Source of the DNA: Rhodothermales bacterium | GTDB lineage: Bacteria; Bacteroidota; Rhodothermia; Rhodothermales; Bin80 | Length of the DNA stretch: 64,000 nucleotides | Direction of reading: 5' to 3' | NCBI GenBank assembly: GCA_022821385.1 | Contig: JAJEDR010000074.1 | Span: 1 to 64,000 of the forward strand | In this document: positions 41,595 through 51,066 of the stretch, piece by piece | Position numbering within the stretch: position 1 is the stretch's first letter | Layout: every line of letters starts with the position of its first letter | Notes under the pieces: generated by a model | Seen by the model: only the letters and a program-made list of their open reading frames with translations | Told to the model about the DNA's origin: nothing | The model's database searches: none | Program-made: the position numbers and the translations under genes

Positions 41595-42608
41595 GTGAAG
41601 TCGTCTATCAACTGGGGAATTATCGGTGCAAGCACGATCGCCAAGGAATGGATGATCAATGCCATCAACGCAGACCCCAAAAGTCATGTAACCGCCATTC
41701 TGAGCCAATCCCAGCAGCGCGGACAGGATTTTAGCGCACGGTTCGGTATTGCGCGCACCTATACCGATCTCTCTGTATTTCTGGCAGACCCTGACATAGA
41801 CGTGGTGTATATAGGAACCACCAATGAGCTGCATAAGCCACAAACACTGGCCGCTGCGTCTGCCCAAAAACATGTTCTCTGTGAAAAACCCCTTGCCCTC
41901 TCACTCGCAGACGCACGGCAAATGGCACAGACCTGCACAACTGCTGGCGTGGTCATGGGGACTAATCACCATCTGCGTAATGCTGTCACGCACCGCAAAC
42001 TTCGCGAGCTAGTCCGAGACGGTGCCATCGGGCAGCCGCTCGCGGTTAGGGTGTTCCACGCCGTTATGCTGCCTCCACATTTGCAGACTTGGCGGATCAA
42101 AAATCCTGCAACCGGGGCCGGAGTTGTCCTTGATATAACCGTTCATGATACAGATACACTTCGGTTTATTCTGGATGATGAGGTTGATTCTGTGGCGGCG
42201 TTAACTTCGGCACAGGGCCTTGGAGAACACGGAATCTCCGATACTGTAATGGGTATCATGCGGTTTAAAAACGGTACCGTGGCGCAGTTCCATGACTCAT
42301 TTGTAATTGGCCACGCTGGCACTGGACTTCAGGTTCATGGCACCAACGGATCGTTGATTGCCACAGATGTCATGACGCAGCAACCCGTTGGAAATATCAC
42401 GCTCCGCCGTGGTGATCAGATTGAGAATGTTGAACTTCCGCCCCATACCAATCTTTACGAACGTGCCGTAAAGTGCTTCAATAACGCTGTCCAGGGCAAT
42501 GGAACACCGGCCGCAACGGCTGAAGATGGCATTCGCTCGCTCGCCGTCGCTCTGGCAGTTGAACAGGCAGCGAAGACGGGCTCCCATGTCACAGTCACCT
42601 ATGCCTGA
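41595..42608 (+). CDS. Gfo/Idh/MocA-family oxidoreductase
   Basis: 337 aa; WGIIGASTIAKEWMINAI, VVYIGTTNELHKPQTLAAASAQKHVLCEKPLAL. Confidence 0.9.
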   Translation: MKSSINWGIIGASTIAKEWMINAINADPKSHVTAILSQSQQRGQDFSARFGIARTYTDLSVFLADPDIDVVYIGTTNELHKPQTLAAASAQKHVLCEKPLALSLADARQMAQTCTTAGVVMGTNHHLRNAVTHRKLRELVRDGAIGQPLAVRVFHAVMLPPHLQTWRIKNPATGAGVVLDITVHDTDTLRFILDDEVDSVAALTSAQGLGEHGISDTVMGIMRFKNGTVAQFHDSFVIGHAGTGLQVHGTNGSLIATDVMTQQPVGNITLRRGDQIENVELPPHTNLYERAVKCFNNAVQGNGTPAATAEDGIRSLAVALAVEQAAKTGSHVTVTYA

Positions 42609-44184
42609 GTTCTGCTCATTTACCGTTGCTGCCGAACAAATCAAAGATGATGCGGTGGTAACCGTGAGTTCATCAAGCGGTCTGGGCTGCCCCGATGCAA
42701 TGCTGTCTGCTATCGGCCGGCGCTTTACCAGCACGGGCCATCCACGCAGACTGACCACGATTCATCCCATTGCAGCAGGTGACATGTATGGCATTGACGG
42801 GATTGATCACTTGGCTTACGATGGCCTGCTGAAACGAGTGGTAGCTGGATCCCTGCCGAGTGGCCCCTCCTCTATGCCCTCCCCGCGGATATGGCAAATG
42901 ATCGGCGAAAACCGGGTCGAGGCCTATAACCTGCCCAGTGGAGTATTGTATCACATGCATCGTGAAGCTGCAGCACATAGACCGGGAGTACTCAGCAAAG
43001 TGGGAATGGACACGTTCGTTGATCCCCAACTTCTTGGTGCACGGATGAATGAGTGCAGCCCTCCTGATGTCGTTGAACGGGTTACTTTTGACGGTGATGA
43101 ATGGCTGTTCTACCGATCAATACCTGTTGATGTCGCTATCATCCGGGGAACCACAGCAGACAGGCTTGGCAACATCAGCACTGAGCACGAAGGGGGCTTC
43201 CTAGGCATCTATGACCAGGCACTTGCAGCTCACAACAATGGGGGCATTGTGATTGCCCAGGTTAAACGCGTGGTCGACTCTGGAACACTAAAATCACAGG
43301 AGGTCAGAGTCCCCGGTGTTGTAGTAGACTATGTGGTCACTGCGCCGGATCAGATGCAAACCACCAACACCGGCTACGATCCTACAATCAGCGGGGAGAT
43401 GCACCCCGAAGGGGTCACCTACGATCTCATGCCCTGGGGAGCCTACAAACCGATGGCGCGTCGGGCCGCAATGGAATTGCAGCGAGGGGATGCAGTCAAT
43501 CTGGGTTTTGGGGTATCCGCACAGGTCCCCCGTATCCTGTTAGAGGAAGGATTATCTGATGCCGTGACTTGGGTCATTGAACAGGGAGCCGTCGGAGGTA
43601 TCCCCCTCCTGGACTTTCAGTTTGGCTGTGCCTCCGGTGCACAGGCCATTCTCGCATCCCCTGATCAATTCACTTATTTCCAGGGCGGCGGGTTTGATCA
43701 GAGTCTGCTGTCTTTCATGCAAATCGGTGCCGAGGGATGCGTCAATGTCTCACGCCTTGCAGCCCGTCCTCATGTCACCGCTGGCGTGGGGGGCTTCATT
43801 AACATCACAGCCAGTGCACGCAACCTCACGTTTGTCGGCACTTACACAACCGGAGGTCTGCGCCTTACTGTAGAAGCAGGCAAATTGAATATTCTCAGAG
43901 AAGGGAAAATCCAGAAGCTTGTGCCGAATGTAGAACATGTTTCCTTCAGTGGGCGCCGCGCTCTTCGACATAGGCAGCATGTCACCTACATTACGGAACG
44001 CTGTGTGCTGCGTCTGCTGCCCGAAGGATTGACCGTGACCGAGATTGCGCCTGGAATTGATCTTGAGCGTGATGTCCTGGCACAGACTCTCCTGAAGCTC
44101 AAGGTTAGCCCATCCCTGAGCGTGATGGATCCTCGACTGTTTGACCCCGCGCCAATGAATCTCCAACTATCTCGGGCAGAATGA
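42601..44184 (+). CDS. Acyl-CoA:acetate/3-ketoacid CoA-transferase-like (YdiF type, fused alpha+beta)
   Basis: Likely start ATG 42601 (8-nt overlap with upstream gene; track starts 42499). Catalytic-Glu-type segment VTWVIEQGAVGGIPLLDFQFG. Confidence 0.75.
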   Translation: MPEFCSFTVAAEQIKDDAVVTVSSSSGLGCPDAMLSAIGRRFTSTGHPRRLTTIHPIAAGDMYGIDGIDHLAYDGLLKRVVAGSLPSGPSSMPSPRIWQMIGENRVEAYNLPSGVLYHMHREAAAHRPGVLSKVGMDTFVDPQLLGARMNECSPPDVVERVTFDGDEWLFYRSIPVDVAIIRGTTADRLGNISTEHEGGFLGIYDQALAAHNNGGIVIAQVKRVVDSGTLKSQEVRVPGVVVDYVVTAPDQMQTTNTGYDPTISGEMHPEGVTYDLMPWGAYKPMARRAAMELQRGDAVNLGFGVSAQVPRILLEEGLSDAVTWVIEQGAVGGIPLLDFQFGCASGAQAILASPDQFTYFQGGGFDQSLLSFMQIGAEGCVNVSRLAARPHVTAGVGGFINITASARNLTFVGTYTTGGLRLTVEAGKLNILREGKIQKLVPNVEHVSFSGRRALRHRQHVTYITERCVLRLLPEGLTVTEIAPGIDLERDVLAQTLLKLKVSPSLSVMDPRLFDPAPMNLQLSRAE

Positions 44185-44939
44185 GTAACGTTCATCTTGA
44201 AATTTGCGACTCTGTAGCAAAGCTAACGCTTGATCGTCCGGCAAAACGCAACGCCCTTAGTCCTTCGATGCTGGAGGCTCTGGAGGCCCACCTGGCCACT
44301 CTTGAGTCCAACAAGAAAGTTCGGGCCGTTACGCTTTCAGGAGCGGGAGACAAGGCATTTTGTGCAGGCGCCGACATCAAGGCATGGGGAGCACTGGATG
44401 CTCTCGGGATGTGGAACGAATGGATTCCCAGAGGACAACGCATTTTTTCGCGTCTGGCAAACTTGCGTCAACCCGTCATTGCACTTATGAACGGGTATGC
44501 GTTCGGCGGCGGGCTTGAGCTGGCTCTGGCATGCGATATACGCATCGCGGCAAGTACAGCCACCTTTGCAATGCCTGAGGTTAAGATCGCAGCAGTCCCT
44601 GGTTGGGGCGGAACCTCCCGATTAGCGAACATAATCGGAATTGCCCGTGCCAAAATGATGATCCTCACCGGGGATCCCATTGATGCACAGACTGCCCTCG
44701 CCTGGGGACTCGTGACCAAAGTGTGTTCGCCCGATCGACTATCTCTTGCAGCAGATGAGCTGAGCGCAACTATATCCAGTAACGCTCCCATCGCTGTGCA
44801 GATATCCAAACAGCTTTTAGATGCTGACTGTGCACCTCTTGAATCCATTGCAGGCGCCCTCAGCGCATACACGGACGATGGTCAGGAAGGTGTGCAGAGC
44901 TTCTCCGAACGCCGAAATCCGGACTATAAAGGAACCTGA
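44181..44939 (+). CDS. Enoyl-CoA hydratase/isomerase family protein
   Basis: 252 aa; SGAGDKAFCAGADIKAW, NGYAFGGGLELALACDIRIAASTATFAMPEVKIAAVPGWGGTSRL. Confidence 0.92.
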   Translation: MSNVHLEICDSVAKLTLDRPAKRNALSPSMLEALEAHLATLESNKKVRAVTLSGAGDKAFCAGADIKAWGALDALGMWNEWIPRGQRIFSRLANLRQPVIALMNGYAFGGGLELALACDIRIAASTATFAMPEVKIAAVPGWGGTSRLANIIGIARAKMMILTGDPIDAQTALAWGLVTKVCSPDRLSLAADELSATISSNAPIAVQISKQLLDADCAPLESIAGALSAYTDDGQEGVQSFSERRNPDYKGT

Positions 44940-44943
44940 TATC

Positions 44944-46533
44944 ATGCTGCATCAGCATGTGTTTGATTATGTGATTGTGGGAGCAGGCGCAGCAGGGTGT
45001 GTAGTAGCTCGCCGTCTTGCCGAAGATCAACATACTCGGGTACTTCTTCTCGAAGCCGGTCCCTCCGATCGATCTCCACTCATCCACATGCCGGCGGGTT
45101 TTACCAAACTCACCGGCAAAAATGTGAACTGGTGCTTCAAGACCGTACCCCAAAAGCGTTTGAACAACCGTGAAATGCACTATCCTCAGGGACGTACGCT
45201 GGGAGGCAGTACATCCATTAACGCCATGATCTACATCCGGGGACATCGCCTGGACTACGAAGAGTGGCGTGAACTGGGCTGCGATGGCTGGGGATATGCA
45301 GATGTACTTCCGTATTTCAAGAAGTCCGAGAACAACGAACGTTTTGTGGACGAGTACCACGGGCGAGGTGGTCCACTGAATGTTGCAGATCAGGTTCAAT
45401 CAAACCTGCTTACGCGCGCGTTCGTCAGATCAGCACAGGAGGTCGGCATCCCCTATAACCCCGACTTGAACGGTGCCAGCCAGTCAGGCGTGAGCTATTA
45501 CCAGGTTACGCAGCGAAATGTACGCCGGGAGAGTGCAGCAACGGCGTTTCTACGCCCGCCCAGACCGAATCTTACCATTCAAACCCGAGCGGTTGCAACA
45601 CGCGTGCTCGTTGAAAACGGCCGGGCCACCGGAATTGAGTACATACAGAATGGTAAACGCACCCAGGCTCGTGCGGAACGGGAGGTGATACTCAGTGGCG
45701 GAGCCGTCAACTCCCCAAAGATTCTGCTGCTGTCAGGGATCGGACCCGCAGATGAATTAAAAGCACTTGGAATTACGGTAGAACACGACCTGCCGGGCGT
45801 TGGCAGAAATTTCCAGGACCACATGGATGTGTACCTGGCTGCATCTTCCAGTAAACCCATCAGCTATAACGGGCACGACCGCTGGAATAGGGCAATCCTG
45901 CATGGTATTCAGTACCTGCTGTACAAGACCGGGCCGGTAACTGCCTCGGTATGTGAAGCCGGCTGTTTTCTCAAAAGCTCGCCCGAAGTCCGATCCCCCG
46001 ATATACAGATTCACTGCCTGCCCGCATATGTGGTGGACCATGGCCGGATGACCATCAAAGGTCATGGCTTAACCATCAATACTTGTAATCTGCGTCCGCG
46101 CAGCATTGGATCCGTAACTCTGCGCAGCAGCGATCCATTTGATGATCCCGCAATTGATCCAAATTTCCTGGACGACCCCTACGATCTTAAGGTGTCCATG
46201 GAAGGGTTTAAATGGGGACGGCGCATATTGGGTGCTCCTTCTTTCCGTCAATACATTGAAAAGGAAATCCTGCCTGGACCAGAAGCACAGAGCGAGGAAG
46301 AAATTGGAGCCTATATCCGAAAATGGGCAAAAAATGATTATCATCCTATAGGGTCCTGTAAAATGGGAACCGACGACGAGGCCGTGGTGGACACACAGCT
46401 TCGCGTACGGGGGCTTGAGGCGCTTCGCGTGATTGACGCCTCTATCATGCCCCGCCTAATCAGCGGCAACACACAGGCAACTTCCATTATGATTGGTGAA
46501 AAAGGAGCTGCCATGATCAAGGAGCCGGTCTAA
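44944..46533 (+). CDS. GMC-family oxidoreductase (choline/alcohol dehydrogenase-like)
   Basis: Start ATG 44944 preferred (track 44821). FDYVIVGAGAAGCVVARRLAED, GRTLGGSTSINAMIYIRG, C-terminal YHPIGSCKMGTDDEAVVDTQLRVRGLEALRVIDASIMP. Confidence 0.93.
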   Translation: MLHQHVFDYVIVGAGAAGCVVARRLAEDQHTRVLLLEAGPSDRSPLIHMPAGFTKLTGKNVNWCFKTVPQKRLNNREMHYPQGRTLGGSTSINAMIYIRGHRLDYEEWRELGCDGWGYADVLPYFKKSENNERFVDEYHGRGGPLNVADQVQSNLLTRAFVRSAQEVGIPYNPDLNGASQSGVSYYQVTQRNVRRESAATAFLRPPRPNLTIQTRAVATRVLVENGRATGIEYIQNGKRTQARAEREVILSGGAVNSPKILLLSGIGPADELKALGITVEHDLPGVGRNFQDHMDVYLAASSSKPISYNGHDRWNRAILHGIQYLLYKTGPVTASVCEAGCFLKSSPEVRSPDIQIHCLPAYVVDHGRMTIKGHGLTINTCNLRPRSIGSVTLRSSDPFDDPAIDPNFLDDPYDLKVSMEGFKWGRRILGAPSFRQYIEKEILPGPEAQSEEEIGAYIRKWAKNDYHPIGSCKMGTDDEAVVDTQLRVRGLEALRVIDASIMPRLISGNTQATSIMIGEKGAAMIKEPV

Positions 46534-47987
46534 TGACGCATCACTGGATAGGAGGAAAAAACACTCGCTCAGAGATCAGGGATCGGTTCACAACCGTGAG
46601 CCCTGCACACGATACCACCGTCGGGGACTATGCACTCGGGACCGCCTCGGACATGGATAAGGCGGTGCAGACGGCACGTGCCGCCTTTGATACCGGACCA
46701 TGGCCCCGAATGTCTGGACAGGAACGCGCCAGCATCCTGAATGCAACGGCGGACCTGATTGACGCACACAACGATGATCTGGCCAGACTGGAAACGCTCG
46801 AGAGCGGAAAACCCATCACACAGGCCAAAGCAGAAATGAATTCCGCAGCTGATCTGTGGCGCTATGCAGCAACGCTCGCCCGCCACACCTGCGGCGAAGC
46901 TTACAATAGCCTCGGCGAAAATAAACTCGGACTGGTTCTGCGCGAACCTGCGGGGGTCGTAGGCATGATTACGCCATGGAATTTTCCGCTGCTCATAATC
47001 AGTCAGAAATTGCCATTCGCGTTATCTGTCGGCTGTACAGCCGTGATTAAACCTAGCGAATTGACGCCAGGCACCACACTGCAATTGGCTGCACTGGCAC
47101 ATGAAGCTGGTGTGCCGGGAGGCGTGATCAATGTCGTAACCGGTCTGGGAGAACCTGTAGGAAGCCGCCTGTCCGAGCATCCCGATATTGATGTAATCTC
47201 ATTCACGGGCTCGACCGCCGTGGGGCGCCAGGTGGCAGCCACAGCTAGCAGAAACCTGAAACGCTGCTCTCTGGAGCTCGGAGGGAAGAACCCCCATATC
47301 ATATTCGCGGACGCAGACCTGGACGCTGCACTTGATCCAGTCGTGTTTGGCGTCTACTTCAACATGGGAGAGTGTTGCAACAGCGGCAGTCGGCTGCTGC
47401 TGGACGAGCGCATTGCCCAAGAATTCACCGAACGTGTGATCCAATTGGCACGTACCGTACCCGTTGGCGATCCGCTTGACCCTGCCACCAAGGTTGGAGC
47501 CATCATCAATATCCCGCAACTGGAAAAGATCAGAAGGTATGTGGGTAACGGTACAGAGTGCGGTGCGCAGCTGCGCCTCGGTGGACACAGCATCCCAACG
47601 CCCACCGGACGATTTTTTGAACCTACCGTGTTTGACGGAGTGACTCAGGAGATGATTATCGCGCGGGATGAAATATTTGGACCGGTACTGTCAATATTGA
47701 CGTTCAAAACAAAAGAGGAAGCCATCCAGATCGCTAACGACACCCTTTACGGACTCAGCGCCGGCCTGTGGACCTCCAATGTTGATACAGCATTTGAGGT
47801 CAGCCGCAAAATCCGCGCAGGCACTATATGGATCAACTGTTTCATGGATGGGTACCCTGAACTTCCCTTTGGTGGCTACGGGGACAGTGGGCTGGGGCGT
47901 GAGTTGGGGCGGTTTTCCACTGACGAATTTACAGAGCTCAAAACCGTCCAACTCCATTTAGGCGAACACACCGGTTCCTGGCTGTAA
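46533..47987 (+). CDS. NAD(P)-dependent aldehyde dehydrogenase
   Basis: 484 aa; PWNFPLLIISQKLPFAL, FTGSTAVGRQVAA, LELGGKNPHIIFADADLD, catalytic-Cys region MGECCNSGSRLLL, PFGGYGDSGLGRELG. Confidence 0.95.
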   Translation: MTHHWIGGKNTRSEIRDRFTTVSPAHDTTVGDYALGTASDMDKAVQTARAAFDTGPWPRMSGQERASILNATADLIDAHNDDLARLETLESGKPITQAKAEMNSAADLWRYAATLARHTCGEAYNSLGENKLGLVLREPAGVVGMITPWNFPLLIISQKLPFALSVGCTAVIKPSELTPGTTLQLAALAHEAGVPGGVINVVTGLGEPVGSRLSEHPDIDVISFTGSTAVGRQVAATASRNLKRCSLELGGKNPHIIFADADLDAALDPVVFGVYFNMGECCNSGSRLLLDERIAQEFTERVIQLARTVPVGDPLDPATKVGAIINIPQLEKIRRYVGNGTECGAQLRLGGHSIPTPTGRFFEPTVFDGVTQEMIIARDEIFGPVLSILTFKTKEEAIQIANDTLYGLSAGLWTSNVDTAFEVSRKIRAGTIWINCFMDGYPELPFGGYGDSGLGRELGRFSTDEFTELKTVQLHLGEHTGSWL

Positions 47988-47998
47988 AACTTTTCGCG

Positions 47999-49258
47999 AT
48001 GCGTATCCTCAAGCTCCTGCCCTTACTGCTCCTAGCCGCCTGCCAAGGCGCCAGCGACCAAACCGATACAGAAAAACAGGTGGAGGTCTTCACGTGGTGG
48101 ACCTCCGGCAGCGAGGCCACCGCGCTGGAAACTGTACTCGACGCGTACAGAGGAGCCTACCCGGAGGTCGACCTGATCAACGCTTCAGTCGCAGGTGGTG
48201 GAGGCTCAGCGGCCCGTCCAATACTTCAAACCAGACTCCTGGGCGGTAACCCTCCAGACAGCTGGCAGACCCACCACGGCGCCGAATTGATGGAGTATTA
48301 CGTCAACCCCGACTTTGTCGCGTCACTCAGGGATCTCTACGAGGCAGAAGGTTGGTACGAATTATTCGCCCCTTCCCTTATAGATATGGTTAGCCGAGAC
48401 GGTGAACCCTATCTGGTCATCCTGAATCTTCATCGTAGCAACACCCTTTGGTACAATAAGCCATTACTCGCCGAACACGGAGTTGTAATTGGAGATTCGC
48501 TTAGCCTAGAGGAATTGCTTGGTATCGCAGAATTACTTCAAAGTGCTAATATTCCGGCCATGTGTATGGGGGACACTGGGATCTGGGCTACTGGGATCAT
48601 GTTCGAAAATACACTCGTGGGCACTGTCGGCCCCGAACGGTATTTGGGGCTTTGGGATGGAACCGTCAGCTTCACAGACCCAGACGTGATGGCGGCCATA
48701 GAGAACTATGGCCGATTGCTTGACTACCAGAATGCGGACCATGCGGCCCTCTCATGGGACCAGGCAGCTAAAAAACTGGGAGACGGTGATTGTGCCTTCT
48801 ACTCGATGGGGGACTGGGTTTATGGTGAATTAATCCAGAACGGACTGGAAGAAAACGTTGACTTCGGCTGGGTTGCCCATCCTGGAAGTGACGGAACATT
48901 CCTGTTGGTTACGGACGGTTTTACCCTGGCCAAAGGCGCCCCCAATCCCACAGAAGCCCTTGAGCTGCTGCGAATCATGGGGGACCGCGTCGTTCAGGAG
49001 GACTTTAATCTGATAAAGGGCTCCATCTGTGCACGAACCGACTGCGACCGTTCCCGGTTTGGCCCCTACCTCCAGTGGTCAATGGACAAGTATGCCGAAG
49101 GAGCGGCTGTGCCTACAGTTATCCATGGTTCAGCTGCACCCCCAGCTTTTCAACAGGCGCTCAATGATGCGTTGACGAATTTTGTTGTGCAGCGTGACCC
49201 TCTGGCCTTTGCTGAAACCCTGGCCCGTGAGGCGCGTGCGGCAGGCTTTGGTCAGTAG
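47999..49258 (+). CDS. ABC transporter substrate-binding lipoprotein (extracellular family 1, sugar type)
   Basis: 419 aa; lipobox LLLAACQG; VEVFTWWTSGSEATALETVLDAYRGAYPEVDLI. Confidence 0.9.
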   Translation: MRILKLLPLLLLAACQGASDQTDTEKQVEVFTWWTSGSEATALETVLDAYRGAYPEVDLINASVAGGGGSAARPILQTRLLGGNPPDSWQTHHGAELMEYYVNPDFVASLRDLYEAEGWYELFAPSLIDMVSRDGEPYLVILNLHRSNTLWYNKPLLAEHGVVIGDSLSLEELLGIAELLQSANIPAMCMGDTGIWATGIMFENTLVGTVGPERYLGLWDGTVSFTDPDVMAAIENYGRLLDYQNADHAALSWDQAAKKLGDGDCAFYSMGDWVYGELIQNGLEENVDFGWVAHPGSDGTFLLVTDGFTLAKGAPNPTEALELLRIMGDRVVQEDFNLIKGSICARTDCDRSRFGPYLQWSMDKYAEGAAVPTVIHGSAAPPAFQQALNDALTNFVVQRDPLAFAETLAREARAAGFGQ

Positions 49259-49261
49259 AGC

Positions 49262-50254
49262 ATGGTCAACCCGCACTGGCTGGTCCGCAATAAAGGGCTG
49301 CTCTTTCTATTGCCCTCCCTCCTATTGACAGCCATCTTTGTCTACGGGTTCATCGGGACGAGCTTCTTTTACTCGCTCACCAACTGGCGTACACTTGCTG
49401 TTGATTTGTCCCTTCGTGACCCGCTGTGGCAAACCTACACGGACATGCTGGCTATGCCGCGCTTCCAGGCGGATCTCAGAAATACGCTCGTATTCACGGT
49501 ACTCTTCATCGGTCTTGCCGTCGGTATTGGACTTGGGCTTGCAATCTTGTTGGACCGACAGATAGCCGGTCGAGGCTTCTTCCGAAGTGCCTTTCTGTTC
49601 CCGTATGCGCTCTCATTCATTGTTACGGGAGTCGTCTGGCGATGGATTTTTAACCCGGAAACTGGCATAAATCTTTTCTTTGACATTCTGGGGATCAATC
49701 AGGTGCTGGAGTCTGCGGGGATGAGACCACTGTCACCAGGCTGGACAACTGATCCCGAGGTGGTCCTTTCTGTCAACCAGGTTCTGGCCCATGCCTTGCC
49801 TGGCGGGGCGACATTCCAGATTGAATGGGGAATTCCGGTGGCACTCATCCCCATAGCCATTGCAGCAACCTGGCAGTTATCCGGATTTGTGATGGCTATG
49901 TACTTGGGAGGGCTTGGAGGCATTAGCAGGCAGGTACGGGACGCCGCACGCATAGATGGCGCAGGAGAATTCAGAATGTACCGATCCGTGATCATTCCTA
50001 TGCTTACTCCAATCACGATTTCGACGGCGATCATTCTGTTACATGTTTCGCTAAAAATCTTTGATCTGGTTTTTGCCATGTCGGGGGTTGGGCCGGGCTT
50101 TGCGACGGATGTCCCTGCGATTTTCGTGTTCGAAATGATGTTCAAGGCCGCCCGGTACAACCTTGGAGCTGCCGCTTCCATCGTCATGCTGATCGCATCA
50201 TGCCTGATCATTGTGCCTTACCTCGTACACACATTCAGGAGCCGTGAGACATGA
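49262..50254 (+). CDS. ABC sugar transporter permease (MalF/UgpA type)
   Basis: 330 aa; EAA-like loop ISRQVRDAARIDGAGEFRMYRSVIIPMLTP. Confidence 0.92.
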   Translation: MVNPHWLVRNKGLLFLLPSLLLTAIFVYGFIGTSFFYSLTNWRTLAVDLSLRDPLWQTYTDMLAMPRFQADLRNTLVFTVLFIGLAVGIGLGLAILLDRQIAGRGFFRSAFLFPYALSFIVTGVVWRWIFNPETGINLFFDILGINQVLESAGMRPLSPGWTTDPEVVLSVNQVLAHALPGGATFQIEWGIPVALIPIAIAATWQLSGFVMAMYLGGLGGISRQVRDAARIDGAGEFRMYRSVIIPMLTPITISTAIILLHVSLKIFDLVFAMSGVGPGFATDVPAIFVFEMMFKAARYNLGAAASIVMLIASCLIIVPYLVHTFRSRET

Positions 50255-51066
50255 GCCTGAAACGCGGCATTCTGTGGTTTACTTTGGGGTTCGCGCTCAT
50301 TCTGTACGCGCTGCCTGTCTATGTGATGACCATCAATGGATTCAAAGATGCATCCAGCGTCAGCCTGGCCACGATGTGGCAATTACCGGGACGCGCCTCA
50401 CTAGGCGGCTTTGCAGAAGCCTGGGCGATGCTTTCTCCAAACCTGCGCAACAGCCTCGTGATGGTTATTCCCGCAGCATTGCTGTCCTCAATCATCGGCG
50501 CGCTGAACGGTTATGTTTTTTCAAAATGGCGTTTTCGCGGCTCTGAGGTATTATTTGCCCTGCTTCTGTTTGGCTTCTTTATCCCTTATCAGGCCATCCT
50601 GCTGCCTCTGGTCCGCTTCCTGCAGTGGATCAGTGTTTATGGCACACTTCCTGGGCTGGTGCTGACCCATGTAGTGTACGGTATCTCGGTAACTACACTC
50701 ATCTTCCGTAATTTTTACGTCAACATTCCAGGCTCTATCGTTGAGGCTGCTACCGTGGACGGGGCCGGCATGGTTGAGACCTTCTGGCGCGTTATGCTTC
50801 CATTGTCCCTGCCCGCTTTCGCTGTCACACTTATTTTTCAGTTCACTAATATCTGGAACGATTTTCTGTTTGGAATCACGGTGGTTCCGAACCCGAGAGC
50901 CCAACCAGTTACCATTGCGCTCAACAATCTTTCCGGATCCTTCTCGGTGGACTGGAACGTAGTTATGGCCGGCGCGGTCATAGCGGCTCTGCCCACGGCT
51001 GTGGTCTATATCGGACTGGGTAAATTCTTTGTACGAGGACTGGTATCTGGTGCGATAAAGGCATGA
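50251..51066 (+). CDS. ABC sugar transporter permease (MalG/UgpE type)
   Basis: 271 aa; EAA loop IPGSIVEAATVDGAGMVETFWRVMLPLSLPAF; 4-nt overlap with upstream permease. Confidence 0.92.
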   Translation: MSLKRGILWFTLGFALILYALPVYVMTINGFKDASSVSLATMWQLPGRASLGGFAEAWAMLSPNLRNSLVMVIPAALLSSIIGALNGYVFSKWRFRGSEVLFALLLFGFFIPYQAILLPLVRFLQWISVYGTLPGLVLTHVVYGISVTTLIFRNFYVNIPGSIVEAATVDGAGMVETFWRVMLPLSLPAFAVTLIFQFTNIWNDFLFGITVVPNPRAQPVTIALNNLSGSFSVDWNVVMAGAVIAALPTAVVYIGLGKFFVRGLVSGAIKA

